Shown piece by piece: positions 1-12,164 of a DNA stretch of 64,000 bases (its first letter is position 1; each line of letters starts with the position of its first letter). The position numbers and the translations under genes are program-made. The DNA is from Anastrepha obliqua (lineage: Eukaryota; Arthropoda; Insecta; Diptera; Tephritidae): assembly GCF_027943255.1 (NCBI RefSeq), contig NC_072897.1, forward strand, positions 36,988,044 to 37,052,043, read 5' to 3'. Below the pieces are notes generated by a model. The model was given only the letters and a program-made list of their open reading frames with translations, was not told the DNA's origin and did no database searches.

Positions 1-83
1 AATAATATAAATATCTTCTTGCTTCCACAGCTTAGTAGCGGCACCATGGTGGTGGCAAGAATCTAGCTTGGGCAAACCGGTTT

Positions 84-446
84 TTGGTTATCCTCCGCCT
101 ATATTCCCAGCCGGACGAAGTCCGTACTCTGGTGCAAGAGGCAGCCCGGAAGAAAAAAGATTTGGTTATCTCCTGCGACGCAAATACTCACAACATTCTG
201 TGGGGGAGCAGCGACACTAACGCTAGAGGTGAGTCACTACTGGACTTTATTCTAGAAAATAAAATTAGTGTTTTGAATTTCGGCTCAGAACCGACATTTG
301 TTACTATAAACAGAAAGGAAGTTTTGGACATCAGCCTGGCTTTCGACATGTTTTCTAATCACATCAAAAGATGGCGAGTTTCAAACGAAAATTCGTTCTC
401 AGACCATCGGTATATCGAATTCGAAATCGCCACTAGGACTCCCTAA
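84..446 (+). pseudogene. LINE AP-endonuclease, C-terminal part
   Basis: This 120-codon frame carries the second half of an apurinic-like endonuclease, the enzyme that nicks target DNA to prime reverse transcription. The catalytic CDAN motif is near residue 31, followed by the family signature WGSSDTNARG, a PTFV motif and the terminal SDHR histidine motif near residue 107. The start methionine is not a true start, because the N-terminal half (Asn and Glu motifs) lies upstream of the window. A related copy with WGSSKSNPR lies at 42,659-43,231. A full domain is about 220 residues, so roughly half is present. Confidence 0.75.
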
Positions 447-780
447 GTTAATCAGTTCAGAAATATACGGAAAACTGACTTGAGGTTAACAATAAAAAAT
501 AGAGAGCTTTACTGCCAAAGAAAGCCCCTAAAAACCCTACTACTTATGGGGAGCTGGATAAATTGGTTAATCAGGTAACTTAAGCAATGAACAGCTCCTT
601 AGCAGTCATCTGTCCGGTTATCCGACTCAGAGGGAAGTCTAAACTCCCTTGGTGGTCCACACTATTTAATCTGGCCAAGGCCACGAGAATACATACAGGG
701 GCGCTGTGCCTTTGAATAGGCCCTCCTCGGCGCAACATGCCTATACTAAAGGGAAGTCTACAGAAACCGCCTTACACTAA

Positions 781-1340
781 CTCGTCGGGTTGGTGGAAAA
801 AAGTTTATTAGACAAAGAGTTTGCATTGGTTGCTTTTGTAGACATAGAAGGCGCCTTCAACAATACAAATGCAAACGCTATAGTAGATTCAATAGAAGAT
901 TTTTGAGTTGAACCACATGTCGTAGCCCTGATAGAAGATATACTCGTTAAAAGAAAGGTAACGGCTAAATTAGGCAGCACTACTCTAAGCAGACAGGTCT
1001 GCAGAAGCACACCGCAATTTGGAGTCCTCTTCTCTCTTCTTTGGATTTTGGCAGTAAACTCCCTACTGCTGACCCTAGAGAGAGGGGGTTGCCACGTCAC
1101 AGCTTACTTAGCAATTGCGTTAAAGGCAAATATCCTAACACCCTTATGGATATTCTGCGCTCTAACATGGCCACACTTAGAAGCTGGACTGAGAGAAGTG
1201 GACTCGATATAAACCCCTCAAAAACTGAAATAATTCTCTTCACAAAGAAACATAGGCTCCCTATAATCTCCCCGCTAATTTTTAAGAGATTCCTTTGAAA
1301 GAGAATGTCAAGTACCTAGGACTCATATTAGACAGGAAAC
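781..1340 (+). pseudogene. LINE reverse transcriptase remnant
   Basis: Reading across frames shows RT palm motif A as FVDIEGAFNN (about 840-870), then a degenerate STPQFGVL block (about 1003-1030, normally TPQGGVLSP), and a thumb segment LRSWTERSGLDINPSKTEI (about 1178-1235). The YADD box that should follow VTAY near 1100 is missing: the frame reads VTAYLAIA, so the catalytic aspartates are lost. Two other copies of the same or a related family lie at 10.8-11.9 kb and 43.3-44.1 kb. Confidence 0.75.
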
Positions 1341-1639
1341 TCACTCTGGGGTCTTAGGGACTACTCCTATCAATTTACCTGGCTTAAATCTAGTAGGGAA
1401 ACACGTGGCCGCCGCCTCGCCGCTCAGACTCAAAAGTATGGCGCTATGGAAAGACTGGTGGTTTGGCCACGCTTCTATTTTGCACTCTCTGAATAGTCAC
1501 AAACAAGAAATAGACTAATTTATCCCTAGACTCCCCTTTGAAAGGCTCTTTAAGACGAGTATACTGTCAAGAAACTCTCTGCTACTCCCTGCCACTTCCG
1601 GCAGTCGCCAAGGCCATGGAGAAGGGGGAAATTATATTT

Positions 1640-1960
1640 TTATACAAATGGTTGTAAGCTAGGCGATAAGGTTGGCAGTGGAGTTTTCTCGAAGGAATTA
1701 GGACTGGAACTATCCGTTCAACTACGAGACTACTGCATCGTCTATCAGGCAGAGGTTCTAGCTATAAAAGAAGTGGCTACATATATTGATACGAACGCCG
1801 TTACAAAAACGACTATAAATATATTCTCGGATAGCCAATGGCCATCAAATCAATGAATGCGGCTATACTAATTTCGAAGGTTGCACAGGACTGCCGAGCC
1901 CTAAATGATATTGGAGACGTGTTCAAGGCTTGGTTCTGGGGCATAGAGATATTGAGGGAA
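1640..1960 (+). pseudogene. LINE RNase H remnant
   Basis: The translation shows GSGVFSKELGLELSVQL, then YQAEVLAIKEVA and IFSDSQ, the E and D motifs of a type I RNase H that removes the RNA template strand. A frameshift follows directly after the SDSQ motif near 1840, after which AIKSMNAAI resumes in another frame. The first Asp (TDGSK) is lost. Confidence 0.7.
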
Positions 1961-2035
1961 ACTGATGAGACCTATTAGGTCTAAGTGAGTTGGTCGTGCA
2001 GACCGACTACTATCATAACATAACCTAATCTAGAA

Positions 2036-2375
2036 CAATATTAAAATATGGAATACTTGTATGGTGGGCATTTGCTCAAAAGGCGATTTACGCTGAAATC
2101 ATGAGTAAGGTCCAAAGAACAGCTCTTTTATGCCTCTCCGATGCTTTACGGACTACCCCAAACAAAGCACTAGAAGTGCTAATCAATTTGCCTGCACTAA
2201 ATCTCGTAGGGAAAAACGTGGCCGTCGCCTCGGCGCTTAGACTCAATAGTATGGCGCTATGGAAAGAACGGTGGTTTGACCACGCCTGTATTTTGCACAC
2301 TCTGAACAGTCATAAACAAGAAATAGACTATTCTATTCCTCGGTCGTACAGACCGACTACCACCATAACCTAAAC
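2036..2375 (+). mobile_element. Internally deleted copy 2 of the same LINE family
   Basis: An open frame (2101-2373) encodes the RT-to-RNase H connector (QRTALLCLSDALRTTPNKAL, then LVGKNVAVASALRL). It then jumps directly to the element's 3' terminus, GTCGTACAGACCGACTACCA plus CATAACCTAA. The stretch 2170-2335 repeats 1366-1520 of copy 1 with scattered differences, and both copies share the same 3' end. It is a second truncated insertion lying head to tail with copy 1. Confidence 0.7.
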
Positions 2376-2379
2376 GAGC

Positions 2380-3270
2380 ATTTGTTGAGTTGGATGAAGA
2401 CGCTCTTTGTGAATTGACATTTGACTGCTTTGACGTGCTGCGGCAGGCTCGCTATAGATGCCCCTTTGACTCCGTATGCGCAGTAAAGTGATTCAGGATA
2501 TGGGCACTGCTTACGAGGGTGTGATCCACCACAACCATTGCATGACAGTTGCTGGTTACTGTTGACGGAGTTTTTTGTTCGTGTTCGAAAACGATTCGCG
2601 TTGAAAGCATTAACTGGTTCACTGGAATACCTCATAGCTATATCACTGCTGCCTCATTCGAAAGTGCACGTTCGATAACCTTTTGCACGGTTAAATCCTT
2701 TTTTCCAGTAAGCTTTTCTGCTGCCCTTCGTCCTTCAGGCCACACACAAATACGGTCGCTCAGCATTCGGTCGAGGGCCATACCGAAGTTGCAGTCCACT
2801 GCCAATGTGCGCAATGCTGCGATGTAATTGTTGAGAAACTCGTCCGGATATTGATTACTTTTGTGAGAATGATAACAGGCCGCTATTTCGGATGGACGTG
2901 GTGAAAAGTGTTTGATTATAATCGTTTTTATATCGGCAAGATTCAGATTACTAACCTGCTTTGGTGGGGCCTATGATGCCAAGAGGTCGTAGAGTGGCGC
3001 TCCGGCCAATGTGAGGTATGCTGCCTTTTTACGACCTTCTTCTTGTACATCACTGGACAGAAGGAACAAATCAAAACGCGCTAAGTACCTTCACCGTTTA
3101 TTTGGATTATTTAAATCAAATTGTTCCAAATTTCCAACTCCAGCAATGCTGATTCGTTTAACTTTTTCCACAATAACTCGTTCAGTTCTCACAACGAATA
3201 TATTGCTATCAGTTGAGGAATGCGGGTGACAGATGCTTTTTATTTATTTGCCGTCGTTTTTGCGATCCAT
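2380..3270 (-). pseudogene. Gypsy (Mag-like) gag remnant
   Basis: On the minus strand a gag polyprotein can be followed from an ATG near 3270. Recognisable blocks are FDLFLLSSDVQEEGRKKAAY (capsid), DEFLNNYIAALRTLAVDCNFG and a MLSDRICVW block. A zinc-knuckle region CNGCGGSHPRKQCP follows, with a second knuckle near 2440-2500. This order is typical of the capsid of Mag-like Ty3/Gypsy elements. There are in-frame stops near 3090 and 2975 and frameshifts near the zinc knuckles. No pol or LTR is attached. The plus-strand open frames here are shadows. Confidence 0.65.
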
Positions 3271-3792
3271 GTGCTCTCAACGGGAGCTGAGTTGCGACTT
3301 TTTGTCTGATCCGATTTTTATGACCTCAAAATATTCTTTGCGAATAAGACGACTTAACGCAAGGTTATGTGAATATCAGTCCATTTTTTTTATTTGCATA
3401 TTCACTGTTCTTATTGTTGTGCGCCGGTAGTCTTTGTCGTTTTGGTTTGTTTCACTTCTCGACTGATCTGAGCCCAATACGTTCATATGTGTGTATGTTG
3501 TTATTGATTTTTTGTACCACATCCCATTCTCGTCGCCAGTGTTACGTATGCGAACTGATGATATTTATTGAAGTAAAACTATATCACAAACTTATATATG
3601 TAATGTGTGCTTAGCTATGTTGATCGGAAACCGATGCGTTCAGGTTGGTGTTTCAATTGACACTGCGTTACTTTAATACATGACAGTATACAACTAGCGC
3701 CGAGCGGCGTTTTTCTTTTAAGCCCCTTATGATGACTGTCTTCTCTCATTAGACATGATGCCAAAATATTTGGGTGCAGGAATAATCTGTTT
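3271..3792. other. No recognised gene
   Basis: This may include the 5' leader of the gag remnant on its left, but I could not define LTR ends or a primer-binding site. Short open frames here have no recognisable domains. Confidence 0.4.
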
Positions 3793-4200
3793 TTATAGCG
3801 GCCTGCTGTTTTTTTTTATTTTCTCCTTGACCGTCAGTATTTTGAGATCCCTTTGAATTGGGCATTGGAGACATTCAACGGGCAATTTATTATTGCCACG
3901 AGAGCTGTAGACTGAAATCTCTGTAGTATTCCAATATTTGAATTGACTGCAGTACCGCATAGCTGGATACCGTGTGTCCAAATGGGCTTGAGAATGCCTT
4001 TATGCAAGAAAATTTTGTTAGGTAGCAACAATTGGGATTTTGTGTTTAGTAACCAGTAGGGAGAAGTAAGTTTTAAGCCCAACATTTTTCTTTTGTTATG
4101 GATGTAAGTGTTCCAACTAAGTTTTGAGTCCATATGAATGCCAAAATACTTAGTACACTTTTTCATTTCAAAGATTTGTCTTGTTACAACATTTTTGCGT
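3793..4200 (-). pseudogene. Jockey-type LINE RT C-terminus
   Basis: A minus-strand frame (3834-4166) carries YFGIHMDSKLSWNTYIHNKR, WLLNTKSQLLLPNKI and the KPIWTHGIQLCGTA block, followed by LQRFQS. These are the conserved thumb and tail of Jockey-clade reverse transcriptases, downstream of the YADD motif. Only the last quarter of ORF2 remains. The upstream part fades out near 4200 and there is no clear poly-A end. Confidence 0.75.
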
Positions 4201-5640
4201 CTTTAGTAGTTTTCGCATAGATTTTGTGGTTTCACTTATTAAAAACTTCTTCAACAATGAGAAGAATACTTCCATGGCCGTTGACCGCGTACCACCAAAG
4301 AAGCTGCATTTACCTGCCGAGTCTAATTTTCTTCAAACGCGTTGTTAAAAGATGACCAGTTGAGCGACGGAAGGCTTTCATGTGGAGATCATCTATAACT
4401 AGTCTTGATCTTGTCGATACATTCATTTCTCTAGGCCTGATTTTTTGTTTTTAGCGAATTTCTAGGAATTTTTTCTCTAACGGTTTTTATGGCTGCACTG
4501 GTTCGAACCACGTGAGGACGACTACTTCTTTTTCTGTATGTCACTTCAGGCGACACGATTGATCGTGCGGCACACAAACATTTTCGAAATATTAAGTTTC
4601 GTTAGTTAGTTATTAAGTTTTTCAGCTATTCTTAAATCTCACTTGCACTTCTATCACACTTATGGAACGAAATCACTGCAATGCGACTTTCCTGAATTGT
4701 TAACAAGCGAAATATTCCACGAAACTGAGCATAATTTATGTGTAGACAACGCATACGAACAAAAGCAAAAAATAACTAATTGATTTATCTTCTGCGTCTA
4801 AAAGTTTAATCTGTCTCGACGTGTGGACGATGATCGCATGCAAATCATCTCATGCGATGTACTGCAAATGAAGACCTTTTTTCGCAGATCTCATGCTATA
4901 TATCGCATAGCTTATGGCGAGAGGTTTATCGCCACTTTATCATTTTGACGGCCTAGTGGCAATATTTAAAAATCAAAACAGAATCAAATTTAATATTATC
5001 AGCGCATATCAGCAGCAAATCGATTGATTTACCGACATTTTTATTTTCGTTTAATAAACTTTTGTTCGCAAATGTAAGGAGTGCCTTGTACCGAAACTTT
5101 TCTGAATGAAATTATCAGATTCTATGCGATATCTCATCAAAAATGTAGATGTGGGGTAAGCATTTTTTCTTCCTTATTATTATTATAGGTGCTTAAAGCC
5201 ATGCATTTGTAGATGTATTCATTTAATTATATTCATAATAAGTGTGAAACTGAAATCGGCTAAATCTTTTATAAAACTTGATGAAAGCGGAAGCAATTTC
5301 ATAAATATTAAGATTTCAGCTCTAGTCAAAGTCGTATGTATCTGGCTAATCAATAAGTTGCTTAAAATCGACTCCAAAGTTCCGAACTAGTTTCAAGTTT
5401 CGGAAAAACCAGAAAGCGAGAGGATATAAACGTGATAAAATCAATTCTAAATTTACCACTTATTGAACTTTGCTTAAGTATGGTCAATGCAAAAATTAGT
5501 ATTTTTATTCTCATGCGATTAACTTTCGAGTATTTTTTTATTCATTTCTTAATTTTTTCTAGATATACTAGAAAGAAAAACCGTTTTCTCATATATTTTG
5601 TCCAATACAAGTATACATTTTCATATATTTGATAAAAAAA
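4201..5640. other. AT-rich DNA without recognised genes
   Basis: I see no domain-bearing frame, tRNA-like box or clear repeat boundary. The short open frame at 5432-5632 is hydrophobic, low-complexity translation of AT-rich DNA. Confidence 0.5.
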
Positions 5641-5782
5641 ATCTTCCAAACATTGTATTATAAACCTAATAATTCGTTTATATCGTTTATTATAAGTCTA
5701 AAACATAATTATTATTTTTACAGACCACTTAGATCTAATTTGAGCTTAAATGACTACTATTTTACTATAATTATTAAATAAA

Positions 5783-7340
5783 TTAGAAAAAAGAGTTTAG
5801 AAATTTATAAAATTCATTATTTAAAACCGAAAAGTCAAGCGGAATAGAACTCGAGATCTCACTGAATTCTCTTAAAGCGCAGGCAATAGGAGCATTACGC
5901 GCATAATTCGTGTTAAGAATTTTAAGATGAAATGGATAAGTATTGCGTAACGATCTAGTTGGAATATGGAAGTAAATGCAACATAATAGGGATGAACAGT
6001 CAATTTCTCCTTTGATTACACTAAAAACAAAAGACAGTGAGAGTATAGACCTTCTACTCTCTCGAGACTTTAAGTTAATTAAAATCAAACGAGAATGATA
6101 GGAAGGGATAGGATTTGAGAATTTTAACGACCTGAGAGCATATTTAAGGAGCACCTTCTGTACACCTTCAATTCTCTCAATAACAAATTGGTTGCAAGGT
6201 CTCCAGATAAAAGTTGCATATTCTAATCTAGAGCGAACGAGGAAAGTAAAAAGTAATTTGTGAGTGTAAGAGTCCGAGAACATCGAGCTATTACGCCGTA
6301 TAAAACCTCAGATTGAGTAAGAAGTGGGCACAATAAAGTTAATGTGACTGTTGAAAGAAAAATGTGAGTCAAAGATCACCTCCAGATCTTTGAATTCATA
6401 AACAGATTGAAGTAAAATATTTTCAATGCTGTAAGATGACTGGAAAACCTTTTGAGTTTTAGCAAAGGTGACATTAAAATATTTCTTAATGTTTAGAGAG
6501 ATGCCAGAGTTACTGCAGCAGGGAACGACCGCATTAATCTCCGTTTGCAACATAGGAACATCCTCATTTTTTCTAATGGCCGAAAATATTTTCAAATCAT
6601 CCGCATACAAAAGAAAGTTGGCAAATGAAAAACAGGTACAAATATTATTAATAAATAGAGCGAAGAGAAGAGGCCCTAAAATACTGCCTTGTGGCACCCC
6701 TGAAAATGCAATGAAAGGTTCCGAACATTCACCCTCAATGGTTACCACGCATCGTCTATCTGATAAATAAGATTTCGACCATTGAAAAAAAAGAAAGGAA
6801 GCCAAGCGAGGCTAATTTACGAAATAGAATTGTATGAGAAATTCTATCAAATGCTTTAGAAAAGTCCGTGTAAACACAATCGACTTGAAAGCCTTCACCA
6901 AAAGTTCCAAAGCAGTATTCACCAAAAGCAGCCAGGTTGGAAACTGTAGATCTAGCCGAGATAAATCCATGCTGATTGGGCGAGATTAAGCTCTTAGTTG
7001 CAAATATTATTATATATTATAATATATTTTTTCTTTTACAATTCCTTCGAAAAGTTTGGAAATAATAGAAATCTTCGAGATCGGCCTATAGTTGCACACA
7101 TCATTATTTGTGCCACTCTTGAAAGTAGGGGTGATAGTTATGATTTTCCAATCGTTGATAAAAACTCCCGAAGATAGAGATTTATTAAAAACTAATTTGA
7201 GAGTAATGACAATAGCCGAGCAGTTTTTAAGCAAAATTACGGACATCCCATCCTTATTAGTCTGCGAAGAAGGGTTTAAACCCAAAATCATTCTCAGTGT
7301 CCAGAGAAACCAGGATTATCACGACAAGGAGAAAACGAGT
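5783..7340 (-). pseudogene. CR1-like reverse transcriptase
   Basis: The frames at 7291-7010, 6805-6308 and 6283-5783 are all in one register, so the RT is interrupted mainly by stop codons. Motifs in order are NYRPISKISIISKLFEGIVK, QHGFISARST, YTDFSKAFDRISHTI (palm A), GVPQGSILGPLLF, LLYADDLKIF (catalytic box B/C) and thumb LNIKKYFNVTF. The catalytic YADD is intact. It synthesises element cDNA at the nicked target. Stops lie near 7010 and 6308. Confidence 0.85.
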
Positions 7341-7559
7341 ACGTATCATCACTAGTGAAATAGATTTGAAAAAATCGGCAAACAAATTGGCTACGTCCAC
7401 AGGAGTAAACGCCGATTTGTCCTTAAAACGAACTGCAGAAGGGACTCCAGCGCTTAACCTTTTACTCGTAGATTTAACAAATCAACAAAAGGCCTTAGGA
7501 TTAGACTTAATATTCTCTTCGATCCGAAGAAACAGTTAAATTTTGTAAGCAATGCTTGC

Positions 7560-8640
7560 AATTTAGTATATAGATAGATTCATTCTTAGATTTTAAAAAT
7601 TGCTTGTGAAGCTTATTCCGCATATTTTTAAGTTTTTTAAGTTAATAAGTGTACCATGCAAGCTTAAAAGGTTTTTTTTTTAAATTGCGGTACATATTTC
7701 ATAAAAATTTTGAGCAACTGCGCTTTAAAGGTAGAATAGCACTCAACAATATCTAAACCAGAAAGCAAATCTTCCCAATTGATGTCATGTAAAATGCTGT
7801 TTAACTTAGAAAAGTCACAAGAGAGAAATTGGAAACTATTGTCTCGTCTCGTTTATTACTCGCAAACTCGTAAAACTCGACGTTAAGCATTAAAGTGACA
7901 TGATGTTTATCAGCAGGCGAGAAGGATGAGCAACATTCAGAGATAGAACTATTAATATTAGCGCTGACGAATATGAGATCAAGAACTCTATTAAGCCTAT
8001 TTTCGAAAGAACTAATTTGTACTAAATCAAGGCTAAATAGATTATTAATTACATATGATTCTAGTGATGATGTGACATTAGTTGGGATTAGACTGTGCTT
8101 ACAGAAGTTAGTAGACTAAGAAACATTCGGAAAATTAAAATCCCCAAAAGCATTCATATGGTTATCATCAACCTTATTTAGAACTAGGGACTATGCGACT
8201 ATGCGACTCGATGCGATCAAAATTACTGTACAAGTAAGTATAAAGAGCCATATCGAGATATGGAATGCTTGTAGCTTACGTTGCACTGCAATGAGAACTC
8301 CATCCCCTAAAGAGAAACCCGTACTTTCTACATTTCGGTCTTTCCGAAAAACACTATATACGTTTGAGTCGAAGTATTCATCGTCAAAAAAGTTAGCATT
8401 GAGCTAAGTTTCAACAAAAATGATGAAGTAAAAATCTAAATGAGAACTACGGGAGCGAATTGTCTCCGACTTAATACGAATGCCACCTATATTCTGAAAA
8501 TAAATGTTTAAATGATTTAGTGATGCACAAGTACTATCGCAATTGGCTAAATTATTTTGACTGGACGATCTTCCTTTTGAAAAAAATTGAAAGGGCGGAC
8601 CTTGACGTCAGCAGACCAAACGGACGGCTTTAGAACTTGG
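7560..8640 (-). pseudogene. CR1-like endonuclease remnant
   Basis: Reverse translation of about 8170-7850 gives NAFGDFNFPNVS, then SYVINNLFSLDLVQI, NRLNRVLDLIFVS and a terminal SPADKHHVTL block. These are the GDFN and DLIF motifs and a changed SDHH of an AP-like endonuclease. A stop follows FPNVS. The N-terminal half (8640-8200) is poorly preserved, and no continuous frame survives. Confidence 0.65.
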
Positions 8641-8849
8641 TGAAATAATGATGGCAAAACCCCTAGCTTAAAATTAATTTTTTTTTAACTTTTGATATCA
8701 GTATCCTTTATTATCAGCTTAAAACATAAAATCTGATTTTTATCAATATTTACATTTTTAGCAACATAAGAAATTATATTATCCCCAGTTACAGAAGGTT
8801 TAAAGTAGGGGCGGGCAACAGAGTGGCACGCTCGAGGCAGAGCGTGCTA

Positions 8850-9600
8850 TCAAAGTGCTAGATGAGGGGGCGACAAACTTACATCAGAAGGGTAAACAAT
8901 AGGCGTGAACGTAAATTTAAAGCCTCTAATTCCGTGGGAGGGCGAGATAGCATTCGCATTTACAGCAGATGTAGGAGAGTTAGTTTGATGTTTTGTTATC
9001 ATTTTGGCCCTTTTAGCTTTATTCACCTGGCAATCACATGCATGCATACAACCACGGAGTTCGTTAACCTCGGTAGTAAGCAAGGCAAGAGCAGAGGTGA
9101 CACCTTCGATGCTATTATTATGCATCGCTCTTAATTCTAAGTGCAGTGCTTCAGTTTTTTCAATCAAAAGCTGTTTGTCTGATCGAAGAGCACTAATAAC
9201 AGTCATTGCCCGGGCATACTCAGCTTTAAGTGAAGCAATCTAATTAAGGACGGTTAATAGGGAAATTGGTGAAATACTTTCCATTTCTTTATCACTAAGC
9301 CGTTGAGGCTCATTAGGCATTAGTTGTACCGGCGGAATACTTCAATTCTCATTAATTTTAGTGGCAGTTGGTGAGTTAGTAGATATTATGATTTCAGACG
9401 TTTCTCCACTAACGAAAGGAGTAGGGGAGCGGCTAGGTTTTCGGCGAGCGGCCGCACAGTTTTTACAAAAATACTTATTGCCCGAGCTGAGTAGGAATTC
9501 TAAATCAGCTGGCAAAACACGCAACACAATCCAAATGAAAAAGTTCATTACATTTTCCGCACTGTACTTTAGTTTGGTTGCGTTCAACCTTTAAACCACA
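8850..9600 (-). pseudogene. CR1-like ORF1 with PHD-type finger
   Basis: The finger starts next to 9600 as CVCGLKVERNQTKVQCGKC, then ELFHLDCV, and after a frameshift LPADLEFLLSSGNKYFCKNC. It is the C4HC3 pattern also seen in the intact copy at 58,417. Further on (9206-8850) a helical stretch with SDKQLLIEKTEALHLELRAM and TTEVNELRG matches the coiled coil of that copy. ORF1 proteins of this kind package element RNA. The first codons are cut off by the mariner. Confidence 0.75.
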
Positions 9601-9789
9601 CACACAAGGTTGGGGAATAAGTCTTTACCAAAGACTTTTATTTAAACAAAAAACATTAATTATATCAATAATGTAATCAATTACATATTCGCCGTTGCTG
9701 TTTACAACCTCTCCCCACCTCTCGACCAATTTGTTGATGCCGTTCTGCCAAAAATCCCCTGGTCTGGTGTGAAAGAAGCTGTTGAGCCA

Positions 9790-10336
9790 GTTTTCAAGAA
9801 CCTTTTTTGTCGAAGGTTTCGCCCTTCATATGGTTTGACAGAGAGCTGAAAAGATGGTAGTCGGTCGGTGCAAGGTCAGAATAATACGGCGGTTGCTGAA
9901 GAACCTCACATTCGAGCTCTTAGAATGCGGCTTTTACGACCTGTGCAGTATGGGACCCGCAAGTTGTCGCGAAGGAGTATGGTTTGATCATGTCGATTAG
10001 ATTTTTCCAGTGTAATAGCATCATTCACGCGGTGAAGCTGGGCAATGTAGAGGTCCTTTTTGACCCTGGCTTTCTTTTCGAGCATTTCCCAGTGCACCAT
10101 GCCCTCACATATCATGACCTCCTTTGGATGAGGATCCGGCTTGATTCTCTACTTTGGTGTATCTCCTGGAGCCGCCCACTCTTTTCTTTGCTTCATATTG
10201 ATGTGTAGGCTCCATTTCTCATCTCTCCTGACGATTCGGTGTGAAAAGCGATGTTTATGACCGCGTGTTGCTCGATGGCGGGCGAGATGCTGAGAAGCCG
10301 TATGAAGGCGACTTTCTTTGATTTCTACGTTGAGCG
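9790..10336 (-). pseudogene. mariner transposase, C-terminal catalytic part
   Basis: The minus strand gives FSHRIVRRDEKWSLH (first Asp), PHPKEVMICEGMVHWEML, HDQTILLRDNLRVP (second Asp) and YYSDLAPTDYHLF (third Asp), the D,D(34)D catalytic core of mariner. It cuts and joins the transposon ends. Frameshifts separate the blocks, and a stop precedes the third Asp motif. The open frame that runs from here to 10,826 is chance read-through into the antisense of the inserted LINE. Confidence 0.8.
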
Positions 10337-10337
10337 C
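10327..10337. repeat. Target-site duplication, left
   Basis: ACGTTGAGCGC occurs here in mariner sequence and again at 13,222-13,232, on the other side of the LINE. An 11-bp duplication fits target-primed reverse transcription. Confidence 0.88.
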
Positions 10338-10339
10338 AA

Positions 10340-11850
10340 AGGGAGGAAATCTAGATCTATCGGAAGAAGCGATCGTTGAACTGCTGGAAACTTTCACCTC
10401 AGCTTGCAACAAAGTCTTGGAAACCTCTTGTCCAATAACAGCTTTTTTCAGGAAGGAAAAGCCGCCCTGGTAGACAACGGAGCTATCTGAGCTTAGGGCC
10501 TCATGCAGACGCCTTTCTAACAGGGCTAAAAGAATTAGGTCTCCCTCGGGATGGGAGCTGTATAAAGCAGGGCTAGGAATATACAAGTCTGAAATTAGGA
10601 AGGCTAAGAAGGACTCTTGGAAAAGCTTCTGCGAGAGTGTAGAGGGCTGCCATGAGTCCTCCAGGTTTAGACGAATACTCACGAAGAGTTCCGCTCCCTT
10701 GGGGTACTTAAGAGACGAATTGGGGCATTGGGCGATGAGCGGCGAGGAGTCACTGAAGTTACTTCTCGAAGCCCATTTTCCGATGAGCACAGCACCTAGC
10801 AGCACCGGCCTGGATAGCATAATCAACTTGCATTCCGAACAGGGGCTGGTTGCTGGATAAGCGTCGCCTGGCTTGGGCCATTGACTCCTTTAGGCCCTTT
10901 AAGTCGCCTGGTCCTGACGGCATCATTCCTGCCCAACTCCAGAAATTTGTGGAGGTATCATACCGTTGGTTGAGGGCCATCTATGCGAGCTGCGTAGCCA
11001 GGGGCTATATACCAAGATCATGGAGGGCCGTGAGGATTGTCTTAATACCCAAGGCAGGCAAGAACTCGCATGTCTCCGCTAAGGACTTCAGGCCAATCAG
11101 TCTCTCATCTTTCTTACTGAAAACCCTTGAGAGACTGATTGACCTACACATAAGAAGCGAAATTCCTCGGGTTGGGCTCTCGCATACTCAACATGCTTAT
11201 TGCAAGGGTAGATCGGTTGAATCCTACATACAATCGTGTAAGAGATTGAAGAGTCTCTTTTTCTGAAGGAGTTTGCGGTAGGCGCCTTCCTCGACATTGA
11301 GGGGGCTTTTAACAACGTCCTCCCGGAGGCAATAACCAGGTCTCTAGGCAAACTAGGGGTCGGAACCGAACTTATAAGATTTATCCACAAAATGCTTAGC
11401 GACAGAACTGTCACGGCAGAGTGGGGCGGTATCTCCATCCACCGACAGGTGAGTAGAGGCACTCCGCAAGGTGGAGTTCTCTCAGCATTCCTCTGAGTTG
11501 TTGTTTTAAATGACCTGTTGGAGGAGCTAGTGAAGAGGAGCTGCAGGGTAATTGCCTACGCGGATGACGTGGCACTAATTCTTAGAGAATAATTTTTGGA
11601 CACTCTGTACAACTTGATGCAGGGATATCTGAATGCAGTTGTTAGATGGGCAACGGATTGCGGCCTGTCGGTGAATCCTCTTAAGACGGAGCTCGTCCTA
11701 TTTACGAGGAAACATAAAATACCCAGAGCTCAACTTCCCTCCCTAGGGGGCGCTCCTCCGATGCTTTCTGGCAAGGTGAAGTACCTAGGTATTATCCTAT
11801 TATCTTTGACAGCAAGCTTACATGGAAGCCCAATATTGAGGAAAGAGTGA
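10340..11850 (+). pseudogene. LINE reverse transcriptase
   Basis: The pre-RT linker is open with a few stops (ELRASCRRLSNRAKRIRS, then AKKDSWKSFCESVEG). RT proper follows: FKSPGPDGIIPAQL, KDFRPISLSSFLLKTLERLID, HAYCKGRSVESYI, a frameshift near 11,265, FLDIEGAFNNV, SRGTPQGGVLSAFL, and IAYADDVAL (about 11,555-11,580) with the catalytic ADD intact. The thumb is GLSVNPLKTELVLFTRKHK. Stops occur near 10,470, 10,858, 11,495 and 11,590. It would be inactive as it stands. Confidence 0.85.
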
Positions 11851-12164
11851 GGAAGGCAACAATCGCCTTGTATGGGTGCAAGGGCGCAATTGGCAAAAGA
11901 TGGGGCCTTTCGCCTAGAGTTGTTTTCTGGCTATATAATACTATTGTAAATCCTATTTTGTTATATGGAGTCATAGTCTGGTGGAACTCACTAGAGAAGA
12001 CGACATTGGTGAAGAAGCTGGAGAGAGTTCATTGGAATCAGTGGGGCGCTTCGAACGACTCCTACTCTGGCGCTGAACGCAACGTTAAATGTTGTACCCG
12101 TAGACATCGCAGGCAGAATTGCCGCTACACGTACCGCAATCAGACTGAGGGGCTGGAGCTATAA
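11847..12164 (+). pseudogene. LINE RT-RNase H connector
   Basis: The frame continues after the thumb with KATIALYGCKGAIGKRWGLS and the WLYNTIVNPILLYGVIVWW block, which marks the segment between RT and RNase H in I/R1-group LINEs. A frameshift near 12,030 ends similarity in this frame. The conserved TTPTLALN-like block follows in another frame. Confidence 0.75.

Larger units (their letters stand above)
1..2030 (+). mobile_element. Degenerate I/R1-group non-LTR retrotransposon, copy 1
   Basis: Conserved LINE domains follow each other in one direction but in shifting frames: endonuclease C-terminus (84-446), RT palm (about 781-1340), connector (1366-1520) and RNase H (about 1640-1960). The 3' end near 2000-2030 is a CATAACATAACCTAATC-like tail. 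Having RNase H after RT fits the I/LOA/R1 group better than Jockey or CR1. The 5' part lies outside the window. Many stops and frameshifts show it is dead. Confidence 0.8.
5700..9604 (-). mobile_element. CR1-like LINE, copy 1 (near full length, decayed)
   Basis: Read on the minus strand the order is PHD-type ORF1 (9600 to 8850), endonuclease (about 8640 to 7560), and RT (about 7340 to 5783), followed by an AT-rich 3' tail. The proteins match the element at 58.4-64 kb closely in order and motifs, so the two are the same family. An ORF1 with a PHD-like finger is known for CR1-type LINEs. The 5' end stops where the mariner terminus begins near 9605, so the mariner may have landed in this LINE's ORF1 start. 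Confidence 0.8.

Noticed and set aside
10149..10826. A 225-codon minus-strand open frame
   Set aside because: Only its last part is mariner transposase. The rest is antisense of the LINE linker across the insertion joint, so it is not a gene fusion.
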